6,739 nucleotides of DNA from Thermoplasmata archaeon (GTDB taxonomy: Archaea > Thermoplasmatota > JAKEGO01), in NCBI GenBank assembly GCA_022615805.1, contig JAKEGO010000147.1:1-6739 (forward strand), written 5' to 3'. The position numbers and the translations under genes were made by a program. This document shows positions 5,461 to 6,739 of the stretch, piece by piece (the stretch's first letter is position 1; each line of letters starts with the position of its first letter). Under the pieces are notes generated by a model, which worked only from the letters and a program-made list of their open reading frames with translations, searched no databases and was not told the origin of the DNA.

Positions 5461-6671
5461 GACAGTGTCACCTCGAGCACAAGCGCGGCGCCGGTGTCGC
5501 CCGCGGCGCAGCCGTCGAACAGACCGTATCCTCCGCCCTTGAGCACGAGCTCCTCGACCAGCTCCATGATGCCGCGCGAGCCCGTAGGCCCCTGCGGATG
5601 GCCGTAGATGAGCGAGCACCCGTAGTCGTTCATGTCGCCGAGACCGATGTCGAACGTGCGGCAGAAGTACACGTCGTTCACGGCGAAGGGCGTATGGGTC
5701 TTGACGGCCGCCACGTCGCCGATGCCGATGCCCGCAGCCGCGAGCGCCCTCTCCGCCGCCGGCACGATGGCCTTGGCCATGAACCCCTTCGCCGCGCGGC
5801 CCTCGCCGTAGGAGATGACCCTGATCTCGACGTCGTCGCGGTTCGAGCGCTTCCGCGCCGTCTCCCTGTCGGCGACCATGATGCCGGTGTTACCGTCGGC
5901 CGGGTGGGTCTGGGAGCCGTAGGTCACCGTGCCGTCCGGCAGGACCGGCTTCAGTTTCGCGAGCCCGTCGGCCGTGGTGGGAAAGACCCCCTCGTCCCCC
6001 TTCACTGTTGCGAGGACCTTCTTCCCGCGGGCGTCTGTCACCTCGATGGGGGCGATCATGTAGCGCTTCTGGAACTCGCGGTCGTTCGCCGTCGAGCGCA
6101 TGTACTGTTCGTAACGTAGTAGGGTCACCTCGTCCTGCTCCTCGCGGGTGATCCCCTGCTCGCGGGCGACGTTCTCGGCGGTCTGGACCATGGAGTTGCG
6201 GGCGAACGGGTCGTTGCCGAAGTTGTCCCACACCCAGCTCTCCGTCGTCTGCGTGGCCCCGGGGGCGTCCGCGTTCGGGTAGGCGAGCAGCGGGCCGTTG
6301 CTGCACCGGTCGGCGCAGGCGACGAGGACCATGCGGTTGGCGCCGGTCTCGATCGCCTGGGCCGCGAGCCCGACGCCCTTCGCCGACGTCGCGCAGGCCT
6401 GCGCCACCATGGGCCCCGTGACGAGCTCCGCACCGAGCAAGCCGGCGAACCACGGGCCGCCGTAGAAGGCCGATGTCTGCGGGATCGTGGTCCCGAGGAT
6501 GATCCCGTCGAAAGCGTCCGCGGGGATGCCTCGTTCCGAGAGGAATCTCCTGCCGATCTCCGCCGCGAACTCGATGGCGTGCTTGTTCTGAAAGTTCCCC
6601 TGCCACCTGCAGAAGGGCGTGCTCCAGTAGCCGCCGTACGGAATATACGCCTCCCTGAACGCCATTGTCAT
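5457..6671 (-). CDS. Thiolase family protein (acetyl-CoA acyltransferase-like)
   Basis: The likely role is thiolytic cleavage of 3-ketoacyl-CoA, or the reverse condensation. It has 404 residues. C93 in QACATSAKG is the acyl-accepting nucleophile. H358 in YGHPQGPTG and C388 in DGCAAGDTGAA match the catalytic His and Cys. With H326 in HTPFAVND, the spacing 326-358-388 equals 316-348-378 in the Zoogloea enzyme. H326 stands where classical thiolases have the Asn of NEAF; SCP2-type thiolases also have His there (HDCF). The chain-length preference is unknown. Archaeal thiolases often sit beside a DUF35 Zn-ribbon/OB protein; none is seen downstream, and upstream is outside the window. ATGs at 6671 and 6665 are both possible: GGGGGT (6674-6679) is 2 bases from the first and 8 from the second, so the 402-residue form may be the true one. 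It appears to be the first gene of its unit. Confidence 0.9.
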   Translation of the reverse strand: MTMAFREAYIPYGGYWSTPFCRWQGNFQNKHAIEFAAEIGRRFLSERGIPADAFDGIILGTTIPQTSAFYGGPWFAGLLGAELVTGPMVAQACATSAKGVGLAAQAIETGANRMVLVACADRCSNGPLLAYPNADAPGATQTTESWVWDNFGNDPFARNSMVQTAENVAREQGITREEQDEVTLLRYEQYMRSTANDREFQKRYMIAPIEVTDARGKKVLATVKGDEGVFPTTADGLAKLKPVLPDGTVTYGSQTHPADGNTGIMVADRETARKRSNRDDVEIRVISYGEGRAAKGFMAKAIVPAAERALAAAGIGIGDVAAVKTHTPFAVNDVYFCRTFDIGLGDMNDYGCSLIYGHPQGPTGSRGIMELVEELVLKGGGYGLFDGCAAGDTGAALVLEVTLS

Positions 6672-6702
6672 CTACCCCCAACGCTCCGGGATGGGCCGCG
6701 GG

Positions 6703-6718
6703 ATACAAAAACATTTGC
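6703..6718 (-). promoter_or_regulatory. Archaeal-type BRE/TATA promoter-like element before the thiolase
   Basis: The minus strand reads GCAAATG followed by TTTTTGTAT, an AT-rich island in GC-rich DNA. The centre of the T-rich part is about 36 bases before the ATG at 6671, predicting a leader of roughly 10 bases. It shares the pattern AAA, three bases, TTTT, two bases, AT with the element before acyl-CoA dehydrogenase. The promoter role is inferred. Nothing else is visible in 6672-6739. Confidence 0.45.
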
Positions 6719-6739
6719 TGGCGCTCGCGATGCACTGCA

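Noticed and set aside
5392..5619. 75-codon version of the thiolase/HAD-ECH gap frame reaching back into the thiolase gene
   Set aside because: Its first part is a shadow of the thiolase C-terminus. Only the part from the ATG at 5460, which has a Shine-Dalgarno site and overlaps the thiolase stop, is worth considering.
6731..6739. TGCAcTGCA near-palindrome at the right edge
   Set aside because: It is too short and is cut off by the window end; it is expected by chance.

Overview
All recognisable genes lie on the minus strand. Read in the direction of transcription (high to low coordinates) they are: a thiolase, a 3-hydroxyacyl-CoA dehydrogenase/enoyl-CoA hydratase fusion, dephospho-CoA kinase, an acyl-CoA dehydrogenase, EtfB, and the first 174 codons of a ferredoxin-fused EtfA that runs off the left edge. 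Together these cover the four steps of a beta-oxidation spiral plus its flavoprotein electron carrier and one enzyme of CoA synthesis. No acyl-CoA synthetase, RNA gene, mobile element or CRISPR array is visible.

Layout. Unit 1 is thiolase (6671-5457), HAD-ECH fusion (5395-3359) and CoaE (3327-2728), with gaps of 61 and 31 bases. A 157-base gap follows, holding a possible terminator and a promoter-like element. Unit 2 is acyl-CoA dehydrogenase (2570-1371), EtfB (1318 or 1327 to 533) and EtfA (522 to beyond base 1), with gaps of about 43-52 and 10 bases. Each unit is preceded by an A-run followed by a T-run about 36-38 bases before the first ATG. The two elements resemble each other and look like archaeal BRE/TATA promoters with very short leaders.

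Organism. The DNA is GC-rich, yet it uses AGG for arginine and ATA for isoleucine freely, has strong Shine-Dalgarno sites, and has the TATA-like elements just described. I lean towards a GC-rich archaeon, for example of the Thermoplasmatota kind, living on fatty or amino acids. The proteins alone do not exclude a bacterium such as a member of Desulfobacterota, and CoaE looks bacterial in type.

How the genes work together. The acyl-CoA dehydrogenase makes an enoyl-CoA and passes electrons to EtfAB. EtfA carries two predicted [4Fe-4S] clusters, and EtfB has the AIDGDTAQVGP motif form that I associate with electron-bifurcating Etfs, so ferredoxin may be involved. The fusion enzyme hydrates the enoyl-CoA and oxidises the product to 3-ketoacyl-CoA, which the thiolase cleaves. 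CoaE would replenish CoA. The pathway could also run in the synthetic direction.

The most unusual structure is at the gene junctions. In three of the four within-unit gaps, a tiny open reading frame starts in a 4-base overlap with the upstream stop (ATGA or GTGA). It ends in a 4-base overlap with the downstream start. The longest, 22 codons between thiolase and the fusion gene, has its own good Shine-Dalgarno site. This may be a translation termination-reinitiation relay, or chance.
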